Shown: positions 1 to 13,439, counted from the stretch's first letter. The stretch: 64,000 nt of DNA from Fratercula arctica (GCA_947846985.1 CANTUZ010000007.1:30074355-30138354), one strand, 5' to 3'. A program made the numbers and translations. The notes: generated by a model from the sequence alone, not told the origin.

Positions 1-278
1 CATGCATTATGAGATTTAGTTGCGGTACAATTTTCATACCATTTTTTGCAGTATAGGAAGATAAACAATATGAATAAAGATACAAGATTGAGTCTTACAT
101 AGATTCTTTCCATAATAAATTCTTCAGATTTAATTCAGTCATAAAAGCATGCTCCTTTATTTTTTTAAGCAACTGTTGGAAAAGAATAGCACTATCAAGT
201 GTTTGTTTCAGTAAAACAGGATGAAAGATGCTCCATTCATTGCTTATAAGTGCTGAGGTAGAGGAACTTATCCCTTTT
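1..278. other. Flank left of the CR1, no gene seen
   Basis: Unique AT-rich sequence up to the CR1 tail. No ORF of note, no repeat recognised and no RNA gene seen. Confidence 0.6.
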
Positions 279-296
279 CATAGAATCATAGAATCA
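279..296 (-). repeat. CR1 3'-terminal octamer repeat
   Basis: Two tandem ATTCTATG units on the minus strand mark the exact 3' end of the CR1. In this family the short tandem repeat replaces a poly-A tail and is where the reverse transcriptase starts target-primed synthesis. Confidence 0.9.
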
Positions 297-363
297 TTTA
301 GGTTGGAAAAGACCCTTGGGATCATCGAGTCCAGACACCAACCCCACTCTACAAAGTTCTCCC

Positions 364-3334
364 CTATACCATATCCCCTAACACCACATCTAAACGACTC
401 TTAAACACATTCAGGGATGGTGACTCCAACACCTCCCTGGCCAGCCTATTCCAGTGTCTGACCACTCTTTCTGTGAAGATTTTTTTCCTAATGTCCAGTC
501 TAAACCTACCCTGCTGCAGCTTGAAGCCATTCCCTCTTGTTCTATCGCTAATTACCTGTGAGAAGAGACCAGCACCAACCTCTCTCCAATGTCCTTTCAA
601 GTAGTTGGAGAGAGTGATGAGGTCTCCCCTCAGCCTCCTCTTCCTCAAACTAAACATTTCCAGCTCCTTCAATCGCTCCTCACAAGATTTATTCTGCAGG
701 CCCTTTACCAGCTTTGTTGCCCTCCTCTGCACTCGCTCCAGCACCTCGATATCTCTCTCATATTGAGGTGCCCAAAACTGGACACAGTACTCAAGGTGTG
801 GCCTCACCAGTGCTGAGTACAGGGGGACAATCACCTCCCTCCTCCTGCTGGTCACACTATTTCTAATACAAGCCAGGATGCCATTGGCTTTCTTGGTCAC
901 CTGGGCACACAGCTGGCTCATATTCAGACGCTTGTCAATTAGAAGCCCCAGGTCCTTTTCTGCCAGGCAGCTCTCCGGCCACACTTCCCCAAGCCTGTAG
1001 CGATGCATGGGGTTGTTGTGGCCCAAGTGCAGGACCTGGCACTTGGCCTTGTTGAAGGTCATTCCATTAACGTTGACCCATCGATCCAATCTATCCAAGT
1101 CTCTCTGTAGAGCCTCCCTATCCTCTTACAGATCAACACTCCTGCTTAACTTCGTGTCATCTGCAAACTTACCGATGATACACTCTATGTCCTTATCAAG
1201 GTCATCAATAAAGATGTTAAACAGAAATGGTCCCAACACTGAGCCCTGAGGAACACCACTTGTGACCTGCCGCCAGCTGGATTTAACTTCATTGACACCA
1301 CTCTTTGGGACCGTCCATCCAGACAGTGCTTTATCCAGCAGATCATATGCTCATCCAGGCCATAAGCAGCCCATTTTTCCATGAGAATTCTATAAGGACC
1401 AGTGTCAAATGCTTTTTGAAAGTCTAGGTAGACAATACCCACAGCCTTTCCCGTGTCCAATAATCAGGTCATCTTGTCATAGAAGGAGATCAGGTTCGTC
1501 AGGCAGGACCTGCCTTTCATAAACCCATGCTGGCTAGGCCTGATCCCCTGGTTGTCCATTATATGACTTGTAATGGCACTCAAGATGATCTGCTCCATGA
1601 CCTTCCCTGCTACTGAGGTCAGACTGACAGGTCTATAGTTTCCCGGATCCTCCTTTCTGCCTTTCTTGTAGATGGGTGCTACATTTGCTACCCTCCAGTC
1701 CATTGGGACCTTCCCAGTTAGCCATGACTTCAGGTAAATAATGGAAAGTGGCTTGGCGAGCACATCTGCTAACTCTTTCAGCACTCTTGGATGTAACCCA
1801 TCTGGTCCCATAGACTTGTGTGCATCCAAGCAGTATAGCAGGTCACTGATTACTTCCTCTTTAATTGTGATGACCTCATTCAGCTTCCCCTCCCTGTCTC
1901 CTGGCTCATGAGGCTGGGTGCCCAGGGAACAGCTAGTTCCACTGCTAAAGACCGAGGCAAAGTAGGCATTGAGCACCTCAGCCTTTTCCTCATCCTTTGT
2001 GACTATGTTTCCCTCTGCATCCAGTAAGGGAGGGAGATTTTCCCTAATCCTCCTTTTGTTGTTAATGTTATAGAAACATTTTTTGTTATCCTTAACGGCT
2101 GTAGCTAGGCTGAGCTCTAGCTGCGCTTTGGCTCTCCTAATTTTCTCCCTGCATAGCTTCACTGCATCTTCATAGTCTTCTAGAGAGACCTGCCCCCTCT
2201 TCCAAAGGTCATAGACTCTCCTTTCGTTCTTGAGGTCCAGCCAAAGGTCCCTATTTAGCCAGGCCGGTGTCCTTCCCTGCTTACTTGTTTTTTGGCACAG
2301 GGGACAGCCTCCTCCTGTGCCTTTAAGACTTCTCTCTTGAAGTATGTCCAGCCTTCCTGGGCTCCTATATCCTTCAGGGCAGCCTCCCAAGGGATTTTGT
2401 CCAGCAGTCTTCTGAACAGGTCAAAGTTTGCCCTCCGGAAGTCTAAGGTGGCAATTTTACTAACCCTTCTCCTTGTTTCTCCAAGAATCAAAAACTCAAT
2501 CATCTCATGATCACTCTGCCCTAGACGGCCACCAACCTTTACTTCCCCCACAAGTTCTTCTGTGTTCACAAGAAGCAGGTGCAGGAGGGCACCTTACCTG
2601 GTCGGCTCACTTACCAGCTGTGTGAGGAAGTTATCCTCCACACATTCCAGGAACCTCCTGGATTGTTCCCTCTCTGCTGTGTTGTATTCCCAGCAGATAT
2701 CTGGGAGGTTAAAGTCCCCCACAAGAACAATGGCAAGTGACTGCGCGATTTCCCCCAGCTGCTTATAGAAAGCTTCATCCACCTCACTGCTTTGGTTGGG
2801 AGGTCTGTAGCAGACTCCCACAGCGATATCAGCTTTATTGGCCCTTAACCTAATCCAAACACTCTCAACCCCATCTTCACTATACTTGATTTCTGAGCTC
2901 TCATAGCATTCTCTAACATACAGGGCCACTCCACCGCCTCTCCTTTCCTGTCTATCCCTTCTGAAGAGCTTGTAGCCATCGATAGTGGCACTCCAGTCGT
3001 GTGAGGCATCCCACCACGTTTCTGTGATAGCAACTATGTTATATTTTTCCTGGTGCATCATGGCTTCAAGCTCCCCCTGTTTGTTGCTCATACTGTGCGC
3101 ATTGGTATAGATGCACTTCAGATGAGCTAACGATTCCAACAGCTTTTTGTCAGTGTGGACCCCATTTCCTACCAGACCCTTCTCAGGTGCTTCCATGATT
3201 TCTAAACATCTATCCCTTCTCTCAAATGAAATGGCAGAGCCAGAGTCCTCACTAGTCCTCCATCCTTCAAGCCCTGGCATGCTTCCTTTGGGTTTAGTCC
3301 TGACAGGCCCAGTTATCTCCCCTTCCCCCCTCAT
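364..3334 (-). pseudogene. CR1 ORF2 (AP endonuclease + reverse transcriptase), broken
   Basis: Degenerate ORF2 of the CR1 element, read leftwards from 3334. The endonuclease comes first: YTNAHSMSNK (about residues 76-85), the ITETWWD block with its glutamate (about 103-109), RRGGGVALYVR, GVCYRPP and LVGDFNLPD (about 204-212), then SDHE just past a stop. The reverse transcriptase follows: WLNRDLW linker, [13 protein letters not shown] (around 1770-1808), NYRPVSL, VYLDFQKAFD, and the catalytic FADD at 1156-1167. The C-terminal part ends in [10 protein letters not shown] at a natural stop at 364-366. I find three in-frame stops (2594-2596, 1464-1466, 1126-1128) and two frameshifts (about 2270-2290 and about 1265-1300). 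Family identity is certain. The protein would have reverse-transcribed CR1 RNA at nicked target DNA. This copy is dead. Confidence 0.95.
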
Positions 3335-3861
3335 ATCTAGTTTTCTTTAATACTTAACCTTTTGCTCTGCAGCATGCAATTTAATGCTCTTACTAGTTGT
3401 TTTGCAAAAACAGGTAGAATAGTTAACTGAGAAAGTATATCATACAATTGGATTACTGCCTCTTGACTGGAATACTGCATTTGTCATTATCTAAATAATA
3501 TGCAGACATGGGCAGATAATTGTCATTTACTCATAGAATTGCTCTGAAGGCAGCAGATGATCACACTGATAATGGATTTTTCTATAGAAATTAAATAAAA
3601 TCCTGTGAGATCTTATGCTCTATTGAAGAATTATTCTTTCTCCAAATTCTTAGATGATATAAAGCGATGAATCTTTACGGAGCTGAGTATTAGTACTTAG
3701 TAGCTAAGAATCTGGCTAGAAATTTCAAATTAGAATATTGGGAATGCAAAAGTACTGAGTAATGTTTTTACTGTCCTACAACTAGGACACAGCTTTCATA
3801 ATTCACACGTTGTGCATTATTTTTAATCACACTGAAATTATTGTGATATTTTTTCATGTAG

Positions 3862-3977
3862 TGACAACAAAAGCAGCAGGCAAATTTTCTGTATCTTTCT
3901 TGAGTGATGCTGAGCAGCTCGTTCCTCTCAGTGCTGTAGCTTTAAAATATGCATCTACAATTACAGTTGCTAACAAG
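3862..3977 (+). other. Exon-like segment A (candidate)
   Basis: A 116-nt segment between an acceptor-like site (pyrimidine-rich, ending CATGTAG) and a donor-like site (AACAAG then GTAAAG). Only one of three frames is open. It reads with one base needed from upstream and ends on a complete codon, and includes AAGKFSVSFLSDAEQL and KYASTITVANK. I do not recognise the peptide. The complementary strand is also open here, which weakens the coding case. It may be a pseudo-exon. Confidence 0.12.
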
Positions 3978-4393
3978 GTAAAGAGATGTAGATCTTGGAA
4001 TAAAAAATCTGAGTGTTTAAATCTAAAATCTCTCAAAACATTAGTCATAAAACAGCAAACTTGGAATGTCCATCTCTAGCTTTTAAAACACCTCTTAGCT
4101 AAATAACTACCAATGGGTCCCAGGGAAGGGGAATCCAGAGCACCATTAGGTTTAGCTGAGAACCTGGAGCTCATTTCTCCCCCAAAGGATCACACCAAGC
4201 TGATAGCTGAAACACTTCTAGAAATCTCCTAGTTAGAGAAAGAAGTATCAAGAAGTGCAAATAAAGTCGAAGTGGTTTCACCAGGCACATGGAGGATAAA
4301 TAATGTGGTAGGGTGCTTTGTTATGTTTGATGTTTATTTTGTGGAAAGACCAAAGGCATTTTGATGCCTAGATGCCTAGAACAGAGCACTCAC

Positions 4394-4522
4394 CTGAGAG
4401 ACTGCCCACATCCACAGCAAGGGCAGAATACCACGTGTGGAGTCCCTAGCACTGAACTACTCTCGCCAGTTTCCACAGCAGCCAGATGACGACTTAGGCT
4501 TAATTTAGGTAATTCAGTAGAT
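4394..4522 (-). other. Exon-like segment on minus strand (candidate)
   Basis: A 129-nt minus-strand segment. Upstream is a pyrimidine-rich stretch (CCTCCCTCTGTCTTCACAAAG), and it ends CTCTCAG followed by GTGAGTG, close to the vertebrate donor consensus. One frame is open for 42 codons and includes LSLSRHLAAVETGESSS and FCPCCGCGQSL. No homologue is recognised. Its phase does not fit the next minus-strand candidate (6431-6528), so it is more likely a chance pseudo-exon. Confidence 0.1.
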
Positions 4523-5772
4523 CTTTGTGAAGACAGAGGGAGGATTTAAGTAGCACTGTTCCACAAACACTGCCTTTTTTGGCCATTGCCAAGGACAGGA
4601 CCCTGGGCTGGATAGGACCTCTGCTTCGATCCAGGGCAGCTACGTTCTTAAGTTGTTACATTCTTCAATGCAGTTCTTATGTTTTCATATTCTGTGTTCT
4701 TAAACATCTATGATAGAAGAATTCTGAAGATTAAGGAAATAAAATTAATAAACCTAAGGTTTTACTATCCTGTTTGGATACCAGTAAGGCCCTTATCAGG
4801 TAACAATTGTGAATGTAACTGCACTGGCTGATGAAGCAAACAATAATGCAGTAAATACTGGGAGGGTCTAACTGAACAGATAACTACAAATTCCTGTACA
4901 TAAGACTTTCTGAAAGAGTGCTCCATTATGGTTAGGGATTTAATGTATAGACATAGATTTACTGAAAAAAATATTATAGAATATTGTAGAATTGTTATGG
5001 AGTTTTAGTTTATAATAGGAAATCTACCTCTGTTTTCATCCCCTATTGTCTCCTCTTATCTGATGTATGCTCAAATGTTTTCAGTGATTTAAGAACAAAG
5101 GAAAAAAATCCAAGATTAAAATAGTCCTATATTGTAGCAAAGTAATTATCTTTTACTGTTTTCTGTAGGTGTATCCATTTAAAAACTCCTACTGTTTGTT
5201 ATATGCCAGGATGATTTTGAAAAAGTTTCTAAAAAGAGCAATACAACATTCTAGTATGGTTTTTGTTATGCTGTTTTGAATATGCTGTCAGAAAAAGCCA
5301 TTGCATACTAAAAATAGATTTTTTCCAGGTATTTATTCTGTAAAATCTGCATTTTATTCTTTTGATAATGCTTTTTTTTGCTTTCCCCTCCCTTGTATTT
5401 TGGATAAAAAGGTCCCTGAAACATGTATAACATTTTCTATCGTGGTTTTTTATCTTTTTTCAGGGTTTTTTTATTTCAGCGATACTGTTGCACCTTGAAA
5501 ACAGAAGTGGGAAGTATTTTTTCTTATACAGAAAAAAATCATATGTCCACTCACTTGTATATGGATTTTTTGGGAATAATACAGATTCTGTATCCTCTGA
5601 GATTTGTGAATATTTTCTGAGTGCAGACCCATAAGCCAACAAAGCAGAATTGGTTTGTAGTATTACAAAAACAAATAATTCAGCAACTGTAATTGACTAT
5701 AGCATCATTAACAAAGATACAAAGCAGTTGTCTATCCAAATCAGTCTTTAACTTAAAGGCATTTTCTCTTAT

Positions 5773-5804
5773 GTTTTTTTGTTTTGTTTTGGTTTGGTTT
5801 TTTT
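5773..5804. repeat. Imperfect GTTTT/GGTTT low-complexity tract
   Basis: A run of T-rich units (G followed by 3-7 T). This is simple-sequence DNA with no coding value. Confidence 0.7.
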
Positions 5805-6430
5805 ACATTCTATATGAGATACTAGAAACAAGACAAGCCTTATCAAATAAGGTATTGGCTCAGACAATTTGTTGAACCATTTTTTTCTCTTCAGACATAA
5901 GGCACTTCTTTTTCTCATATCACAAAACTACATTAAAATTGTGTTAAAAGGTTTAATTTAAGACTAGTAGAGCAAGAAAATTATCTACTAGGAATTGCAT
6001 TCTTCTAACAAGCCACAGCAGTTCAGAGTGGCATATTAGTAAGTTGCCACTTTTTCTTGACCCCTTGCAGTAGGGTCTTGACTCTCCTCATAGTTAGCTG
6101 TGAATTGTCACGTTTTGTGTAACTGGTGTCTTTATTATTGTATTGCTGTAATTAAGTCTAAATGTGTAAGAATTGTTTCTGTTAATATTTTGCTTTTTAG
6201 TTGATTGTTGATCTGTGTTGTGTAGAGTTTTAAAAGATGTTAAAAAAGATCTAAAATGAAGTGCCTAAAAACTTTGATAACGTAGTATTAAGATCAATGA
6301 GGAGAAGTCTTGCACTTTTTAACACAACCTCAGCTATAATCAAACCTTAAAGCGGGAAGTGCAGCACCTCCCACATCATGTTTGAAGGGAACATGGAGTG
6401 TACCAAGGATGCCTGACCTCAGCTCCTTAC

Positions 6431-6528
6431 CCTCATCTCTGATTGCTGTATTTCTGCTAGCCCTCTGGTGCTCATGACAGCTCTGTATTTTGTGCCACAG
6501 CTGTGTAATGATGTATTGCATCTGAGTT
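6431..6528 (-). other. Exon-like segment on minus strand (candidate)
   Basis: A 98-nt minus-strand segment entering after TTTGCTGATTCCAG and leaving at GATGAGG followed by GTAAGG. One frame is open and includes MQYIITQLWHKIQSC and EHQRASRNTAIRDE, a charged, helix-like composition. It starts with one base completing a codon and ends with one base of the next. Its entry phase matches the exit phase of the candidate at 10409-10462. No homologue is recognised. Confidence 0.12.
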
Positions 6529-9500
6529 CTGGAATCAGCAAACCTTCATTGTCCATTTCATCTCAATAATATCATTAAAGTGGTAGGTCAGCTCTGAGGA
6601 GGAAATCTGAAGGTGGATGCTGTTGCCATAAAAGGCAGGAAGGTCATAGATAGCTCAGTGCTTGTCTTCTCATGCACACAATGGCTATGTGTTCGCACCT
6701 GTGAATTCCTTTAGACTAGATATCTTTTTATGGGTGATCTTTGATTCATCAAGAAATGATGAAGAAAAGCGACAGGTTGATTCAGTTTTTTTACAAACTC
6801 TTCAGTTGTTGAATTGAATTTGCAAAAATACAGTGAATGTTCACAATAACAATAAATGGTTACCTGGAACTGCCTGAGCCATCACACTGTAGAGCCTATA
6901 CATATTCTTTGCAAAAGGGCCTATAACAATTCAGGCCTCTTAATTGTTTCATCATGTATCATTCTTGAATTCTTTTACTCTCTTCCTCATTCTGCCACCA
7001 AGCTGTCAAAGAGCTAGCAAAAGCCAAGCAGCTCATGTGAGCAAGGGAGCTTGAGTTTTATAGATAACTTTACCAAGGGACTCGATGTTTGCTTTCTCTT
7101 AGCCAGGCGCAGTTCAATCATGCAAAACACATGGCTGCATTTCCTTATCTTCTCCGTAACTAATTAATGTTCACTCACTACAATAGTTCTGAGGTAAATC
7201 ATGTGTTTAAAATATTACACCAAAGTAATAAATTTGAGTTTCAGACAAAACATTTATGAATTCAGGCTAATAACAAGGTATGTACACAATTATCCCAGAA
7301 AACTGATATACATAGACATCGCCCAGGATCCATCATCAGGACCTACTCTGCCACTTTCAAGAGCTGTAAACCTCAGTTGAACAGTTCCTATGTTAACCTA
7401 AAGGTATATTTCACTTCATGCATCATTTTCTCATGCCTTGGTTCTAAATGCTCACCTCAACTATTTTATAGTATTTCTTCCAATATATGGAAAATTGGAA
7501 AATGCGTGCCATTTACCATCATTTAAGTTCTGAATTTGCGAAATAAAAGGTGATACATTTGAGAGGGGAGCTGATCTGTGTCTTAAGAACCTGTTTTCCA
7601 AATTACCCAATATTTTGACCACCACTTTGAAGCATAATAATTCTAAAGCATTTGAGTCAGCAGGTGGAGAGTTTAGAATAGCCCTGTATTAAATAGTAAG
7701 CAATTTTCAACCATAACTATAGTCAACTGCTATTCAGCTGTAATATATGGAAAATAAGTACAATACCTGCATTGCATTTTAAAGTTTAACATCTCTGTGG
7801 TTTTTGTGAGAAGAAAAGTACGAGTATGTCAAGTCATATACCCTATGATAATTAGAAGATGAGCTTAACTCCAGCATTATATCAACTTTCTTCTTCAGAA
7901 GCCTCCTTCTCCAAACTTCTGTATTGGCTGGTAAAAATTAAGGTCTGTTTAGATACCAGGAACAGAAAGACCCTATGAATCTTGCTGAGAAGATCTTCAC
8001 AAAAGCAGGTGGCAATCATCAGATACAATCTTGGTGGAAATAGCCTCTCTTATGCTACAGTGAAAAATAAGCCTAAAATGCAGCCACTGTGAGAAGGAAG
8101 TTCTGAAAGTTTCAGAGCTCCATCACTTACAACTGGAAGTGTCACTTGGCAAGAGAAAGACCCTGCTTTTACCATTATTTTTATTCTTCACTTTCGCATC
8201 TACTTGTAGCAGTCTTTTTTTTTTTTAAATCATGGCCTTCATCAGTCTGTGTCTGGGCCATTTTCTTTCTTTCTTCTATTGTCCATTTCCTTGGAGCATA
8301 AGCTCTTAGCAGCTGCAGTCATGTGTGTTACCGTCTGCAGTGGTCGTGGTTTTAATTGCAATGTGTAGAAGATGTGATAAAAATAATTGATTAAAAGCAT
8401 AACATAATACATTCATAAAAAAGATTTATTGGAGCCAAATTTTGCTGTACTTCCTGTATGTGGTAGTTCAGTTGTTTGCAAGGTATGCTTTTGACTAATC
8501 ATTACTGAGCATGGTATTTTCTCTTCCCCTTCTCCTCCTCCTCAAGCCTTAAAACTGAAGATTGCAATTTGCAAAACCCCGCTTGAAAAGTTCACCCGAA
8601 ATAAGACAGATTTTGGTAGAGAAAATTGGACTCATCAGTAGATTCTCAGAATTACAGTGTCAGATTTAATAGAGAAACAGATTCTATTGCAGGACTTTGT
8701 ACAATGATAACAAAAAAGTATTGCACCAGGAAAATTCTGAAGATGCCGTTCCATATGTGTTGTAGATGATCACAAGTGATACTGAACTTCATTATTGAAA
8801 CAGACCATCCAGCCCTGTGGCTCTACCTAGGAATTTAGATTCTTCTAAACTCCCGTAGATGAAAATTTAAAATATGTAAAACAGTCTATGAATTTATTAT
8901 TCAAAAAGCTTCCTCAGCAATTTTCTCTGCTCAATCTAACTATAGATGCTGTAAAAAGTAAATAAATTAGGCATATTTATTCTGTTCACCTTGGTGATTT
9001 CTGTAGAAAGTTGTATAAAGCAAGACATGTTCAAAATAATTTAATGGCATCTGGATTTCCCTGATGCTTAGCTGCTTCAGATGTCATTCCAATGCATGTG
9101 GAAAACAGGTTTCTTGACAGGTGTGCTTTTTTCTATCACATAGCAAGAAAATGCACATTAGCAAATTAGGCAATCTTTGTATGAAACATCAGACACAATT
9201 TGGGGGTTTCTGAGGATGATAAACTTCTTTTTGGTCTAACATCTGGATCTTGTTAGTTCAATAGCTTTTCCTCAGTGGTGGAAACATTGTCTAATGTGCA
9301 CCTTCTGTCACGTTGATTGGTTTAAACGTTTATTTGGGAGAAGAAAGGAAAACTTTTTCAGTACTATATTTCTACAGCATGCATCTCTTACAGTATTGCA
9401 TAGATAGGAATCGTAAGTGTTTTTAAATTCTGGGGAGCAGATGGTTCTCAAAACCTTTATACAATATGCTTTTCCATCAATTTTAGGCTAAGTGCAAGTA

Positions 9501-10408
9501 TTTATGCCTGGTATTGTAAGAAGGACTATATTGTTTAAAAAATAGCCAAATGACTATAAAGTATTTACCAAATATTTTTTTTTATCCTGTGACTACCTCA
9601 ATGTTAGTTTTGCTGAAAGGTTATTTCTTTGTCTTTTTAGCTAACTTTAGATTTACTGCTTTGAATCCAAAGCTCTAGTGTCACAATTAGGATGGATTTC
9701 CTTTGAATTTTGCGTCTGTTCTATCCTTTGTTTTCTTTTTTTTTCCAAGGAATGTTGTATCACCTGCTACTGTACAGTTGGTTAAAGATATGATTTTAGA
9801 TATGATTAGCCATTACTTGTGCTGTAAATACTACCATGAGAAAATTGGCTTCATTTTTGGTTGCCAGTATTGTAGCAAATGTAAATTATGCTTGGAATTA
9901 TTAGGAAAAAGAGCTAGATGGATGATTCTATGGATGGTTTAGAGAGGCTGTAAGGTCTAAATGCCAAGTAACAACATGGTCATGAGTCACTAAAATTTTT
10001 AAAAGCAACTTTTGAGAAGATGGTAGTTTCAAATGCAGACTTTCTGAAGGAAATTAACCAGCGAATGATATCTTGCTGAAATTAGATTATAGTCCTGTTG
10101 TTTTTATTGATTGATTTAATGCTTTTGGAAGTGTCCAATGTACTTGGCAGAATTATGAGCTCCATCTCCATTTAACTTCTGTCACCACTGCAACATTGGC
10201 ACTGTAGGACTGGCATGCAAAGCCATCGCTTCACGGTGGAGCTACAAACTTTTATAGCAGGAGAATGAAACAAATGAAAATGCTTTCATCATTTAAAGCA
10301 GAAGGGATGTTTAGGATGAGGGTGGTGGGTTCATTAGTATTTATTTGCTTAGTATGAGTTGGAAAGACACCAAACAATAAATCAGGCTGACAGCAGTATC
10401 TCGCTCAC

Positions 10409-10462
10409 CTGACAAACAAGGAATACAGCCTCTGCAAGAGTGGAGGAATGTTACTACGTGTT
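10409..10462 (-). other. Exon-like micro-segment on minus strand (candidate)
   Basis: A 54-nt minus-strand segment. The acceptor-like site has a T-rich tract and ends ACTAAAG. The donor-like site is GTCAG followed by GTGAGC. One frame is open (ends LLQRLYSLFV). Its phase matches both the candidate to its right (14740-14814) and the one to its left (6431-6528). It is very short, so chance cannot be excluded. Confidence 0.08.
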
Positions 10463-13193
10463 CTTTAGTCAGAAAAACTGCAGTATGTTTTTGATCATGC
10501 AGAAGCTCCATAGCATTTTAAATAAATGGAATAGCTAGGGCATAACATTTACACAGCTGAGAATGCTGCTATGATCCTCCTCACTTAAGATATTGTAGGT
10601 ATGTCAGCTCATCTTACACTTACAGAGAAGCTAATCCTGTGTTGAATTAGTCTTTTTTAAAGATAGTATTATTTTTTGAAATCTATAAATGTGATTTTCA
10701 TAACTGGCCAGTATCTCATGATATGTGAGATCACAGTAGGCTTAAGTTTAGGTTTCAACACAGTATTCAAACACATTTAATGCTACACTTGTGAAATTAA
10801 TAGGACTACTTATATCTAACGTTTTAAATATTATTACAAGGTACTGAATTGAGCTGTTCCAGAAGATATCTAAACCCAATTGTTAATAAATATTATATAT
10901 AGCAAAGATGTATGTAGATTTACTATTTAGATAGAAGGGCTTTCCAATTTCAAATACAATTTATTTGTAGTAGCTACATGAATGGTTATTTCCTAGTCGT
11001 CTAATCTTTAAACATCTTCTAGTAAAAGACATTTGATAGTTAAATATTAATAGTAGCATATAAAAATGGAGAGGATAAGGCAGTATAATATGTGAAAGTG
11101 ACATGGAAGAACAGCATGTAATTAAGCCTAAGACTGTTATGATCAGACTGATGCTGCCTGAAATATTCTTACTGTATCACTTTTATTTAATTTTTAATAA
11201 TTTATTTTTCATTTAGATAAAAATCGGATCACAATAAGAAATCGTGTTTGGGAATGAGTGTATTGCTGATATTTTATAAGTTGTGTCAAAAATGATAGGT
11301 GATATTTTGATGAAAAATGTAAGCATGAAAAGATGACTTTAGCAGCAAAAATAAATTCAGAAACTTACATTTGTAATAGTAGGTACATCTAATTCTGTAA
11401 GTTGAAAGAAAAGAAAATTTTCAAGTAAGCTACAATACAGACAAAATTTCTTTTTTATTAAAGGAAAAACAATTATTCTAAGTTACTTTTCCAAAGCTAA
11501 CTCTCAGATTTAAAAATACCATTAAATTAAATATTTTTTTATGTAAGATGCCAAGACTGATGGCCATGAGCATCTAGGTAATAGATTATGCAGTCAGAAG
11601 GGAATATTATTGTCATCTAGTCTGACTTCATGAATTAATTTTTGTTTGTATTGGTGCAGATCTTGCAGAAAGAAAGAAGCCACCTAATTTTTAAGATGAT
11701 TAGTGTTGAAAAATCTTCTATTTGCCCCTATGCTGGCACTGTTACAAAATTGAACCTTATATCTGACTGTTTCTAATTTATCTTCCAGCCATTTAATCTC
11801 ATATTTCTGTCTGGTAGACTTAGCCAATTGCCAAATTTTTCATCTACAGACCAACGGTTGATCTCAAAGACTTGACCTTAAGGTTTTTTGATAAATAAAG
11901 CATAGTGAGCCACTACATTCTCCCATGCATATAGTCCCAGCATTAACCATTCTTATGGGAATATATCTGAACCCTCTTGTGTTTTTTTTTTAATGCTTGT
12001 TCAAAACTTTGATACTGCATTCTGAATATCTTTGCTTACTTGAGTTTTTTTCTATTTATTTGTGAGTATTAGACCTTTTGGATTATGCTGAAATCTCACA
12101 TCCTAGCCAATTATCCACTGGAATTTCAATAGCTTTTTCAAGAACTGTTACTTTGCAGGACAGTATCTATTGTGGTATAATCATCATTCTTTTGATGCTA
12201 AATGTATGACTGTATTTGGCTGTATCAAAGTAAACGTGACATAATTGTATGCATTTTACCAAGGTATTTAGATTGCTTTGGTTTCAGGGACTATCCACTT
12301 TATAGTTCAGTGCTTTTTTGATCCTTGTTTGATCCATGTCATTTACCAGAGAGCAGATTAGGTGTTTTTTTTTTCCAATTAACCAAGTAAAAGTGAAACA
12401 ATAGAAGGCCAAGAATGTAACCTTTTGGGCTCTTGCATCTCAGCTATTCCATTATTTTGTTTGGGATTAGATCTCATTAGATGTGGATCTGGCAGGCATG
12501 ATGTCTCCATAAAATCTATCTTGTACCAACAGATCTATTGTAATCCAATAGAATGTAAGTGAATGTAAACTGTTATCCAAGGTTAGGATTTTATGTACCT
12601 GTAACTATGCATTTTAACAACCTCAGTTTAGCATTTTTCTGTGTTGAAGTTAATTGGAACTGGCAGACAATCATCACAGGTGAGACACAGTCATAGAGAA
12701 ATACCTTTCAGGAAAGAACTAGTGTATGTTTTGTGTATGCCACAATGCATAATGCAATTCCTGGTGGACTGAATGACAAATATGTCTTAAATTTGCTTTT
12801 TAACGGGTGCTTTTTTCATTCATTCAATTTGATTAGGCCTTTTTAGGATCTTAGTTTGGGTTTGCTATAATCAGGTATCATCTATTAACTTTTTGGAATT
12901 ATACCCTGCTGTCTTACTTCTACCAGATCTCTTCACGTGTACAACTTAATGTAAAATTAGAATAGTAAGAGCTCAGTGCTTTTCTCTTTTTCAGACTTGC
13001 TTAGAATATATTCAGAAAACTTCTGTTTTGACTGAACAACTACTAGGCTATATGCAGTTTCCTTTCTGTACATTACTAAAGTGTTTCCTTTGATGAGAAT
13101 CACTCAACAGTTTGGGTTTTAATAATCTGCATGTATCTTTCACTGTTCTGCTGTATTTATTTTGCCTAAGTCTTATGGGACTTGATAGCTTTT

Positions 13194-13439
13194 TTAATAG
13201 GTCCTTAATTCTTGGATTTGGACATACTCATAGACATCTTCATCCTTTGATTTCTTCTCTGTACCGAACTTTGTTCTGAGCTGAATTCCCATGATGTGTT
13301 GCTGATTTTGTTGCAGTTGTTCTTGAACCAAACGATACCCTGAGAGAGTCAAAGGATTGCCACAGTTCATTATCAAAGGCCAAAGAACCCGTTTCATACA
13401 GGAGGAGAAGGCAAATAAATTATAGCTCTTACAGGGCAC
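13194..13439 (-). other. Coding-like open stretch, unrecognised
   Basis: An 81-codon open minus-strand frame without an ATG at its start. A splice-acceptor-like site (GACTCTCTCAG) lies inside it, and the following stretch reads YRLVQEQLQQNQQH and KSKDEDVYEYVQIQEL before the stop at 13194-13196. The glutamine-rich and acidic parts look more protein-like than most open frames nearby. I see no donor. It could be a terminal exon, a worn retro-fragment or chance. Confidence 0.12.

Larger units (their letters stand above)
279..3350 (-). mobile_element. CR1 LINE, 5'-truncated and decayed
   Basis: Non-LTR retrotransposon of the Chicken Repeat 1 family inserted on the minus strand. Its 3' end is at 279-296, where the minus strand reads two ATTCTATG octamers, the terminal repeat that avian CR1 uses instead of poly-A. 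Behind it lie about 85 bp of 3' UTR and one long coding region (ORF2) with endonuclease and reverse transcriptase motifs. Full-length CR1 is about 4.5 kb, so this roughly 3.07 kb copy lacks the ORF1 region and 5' UTR, the usual result of incomplete reverse transcription. The 5' boundary near 3350 is approximate, placed where CR1-like coding sequence gives way to unique AT-rich DNA. I see no clear target-site duplication, which is normal for CR1. The copy cannot mobilise itself, because ORF2 has several stops and frameshifts. Confidence 0.97.
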
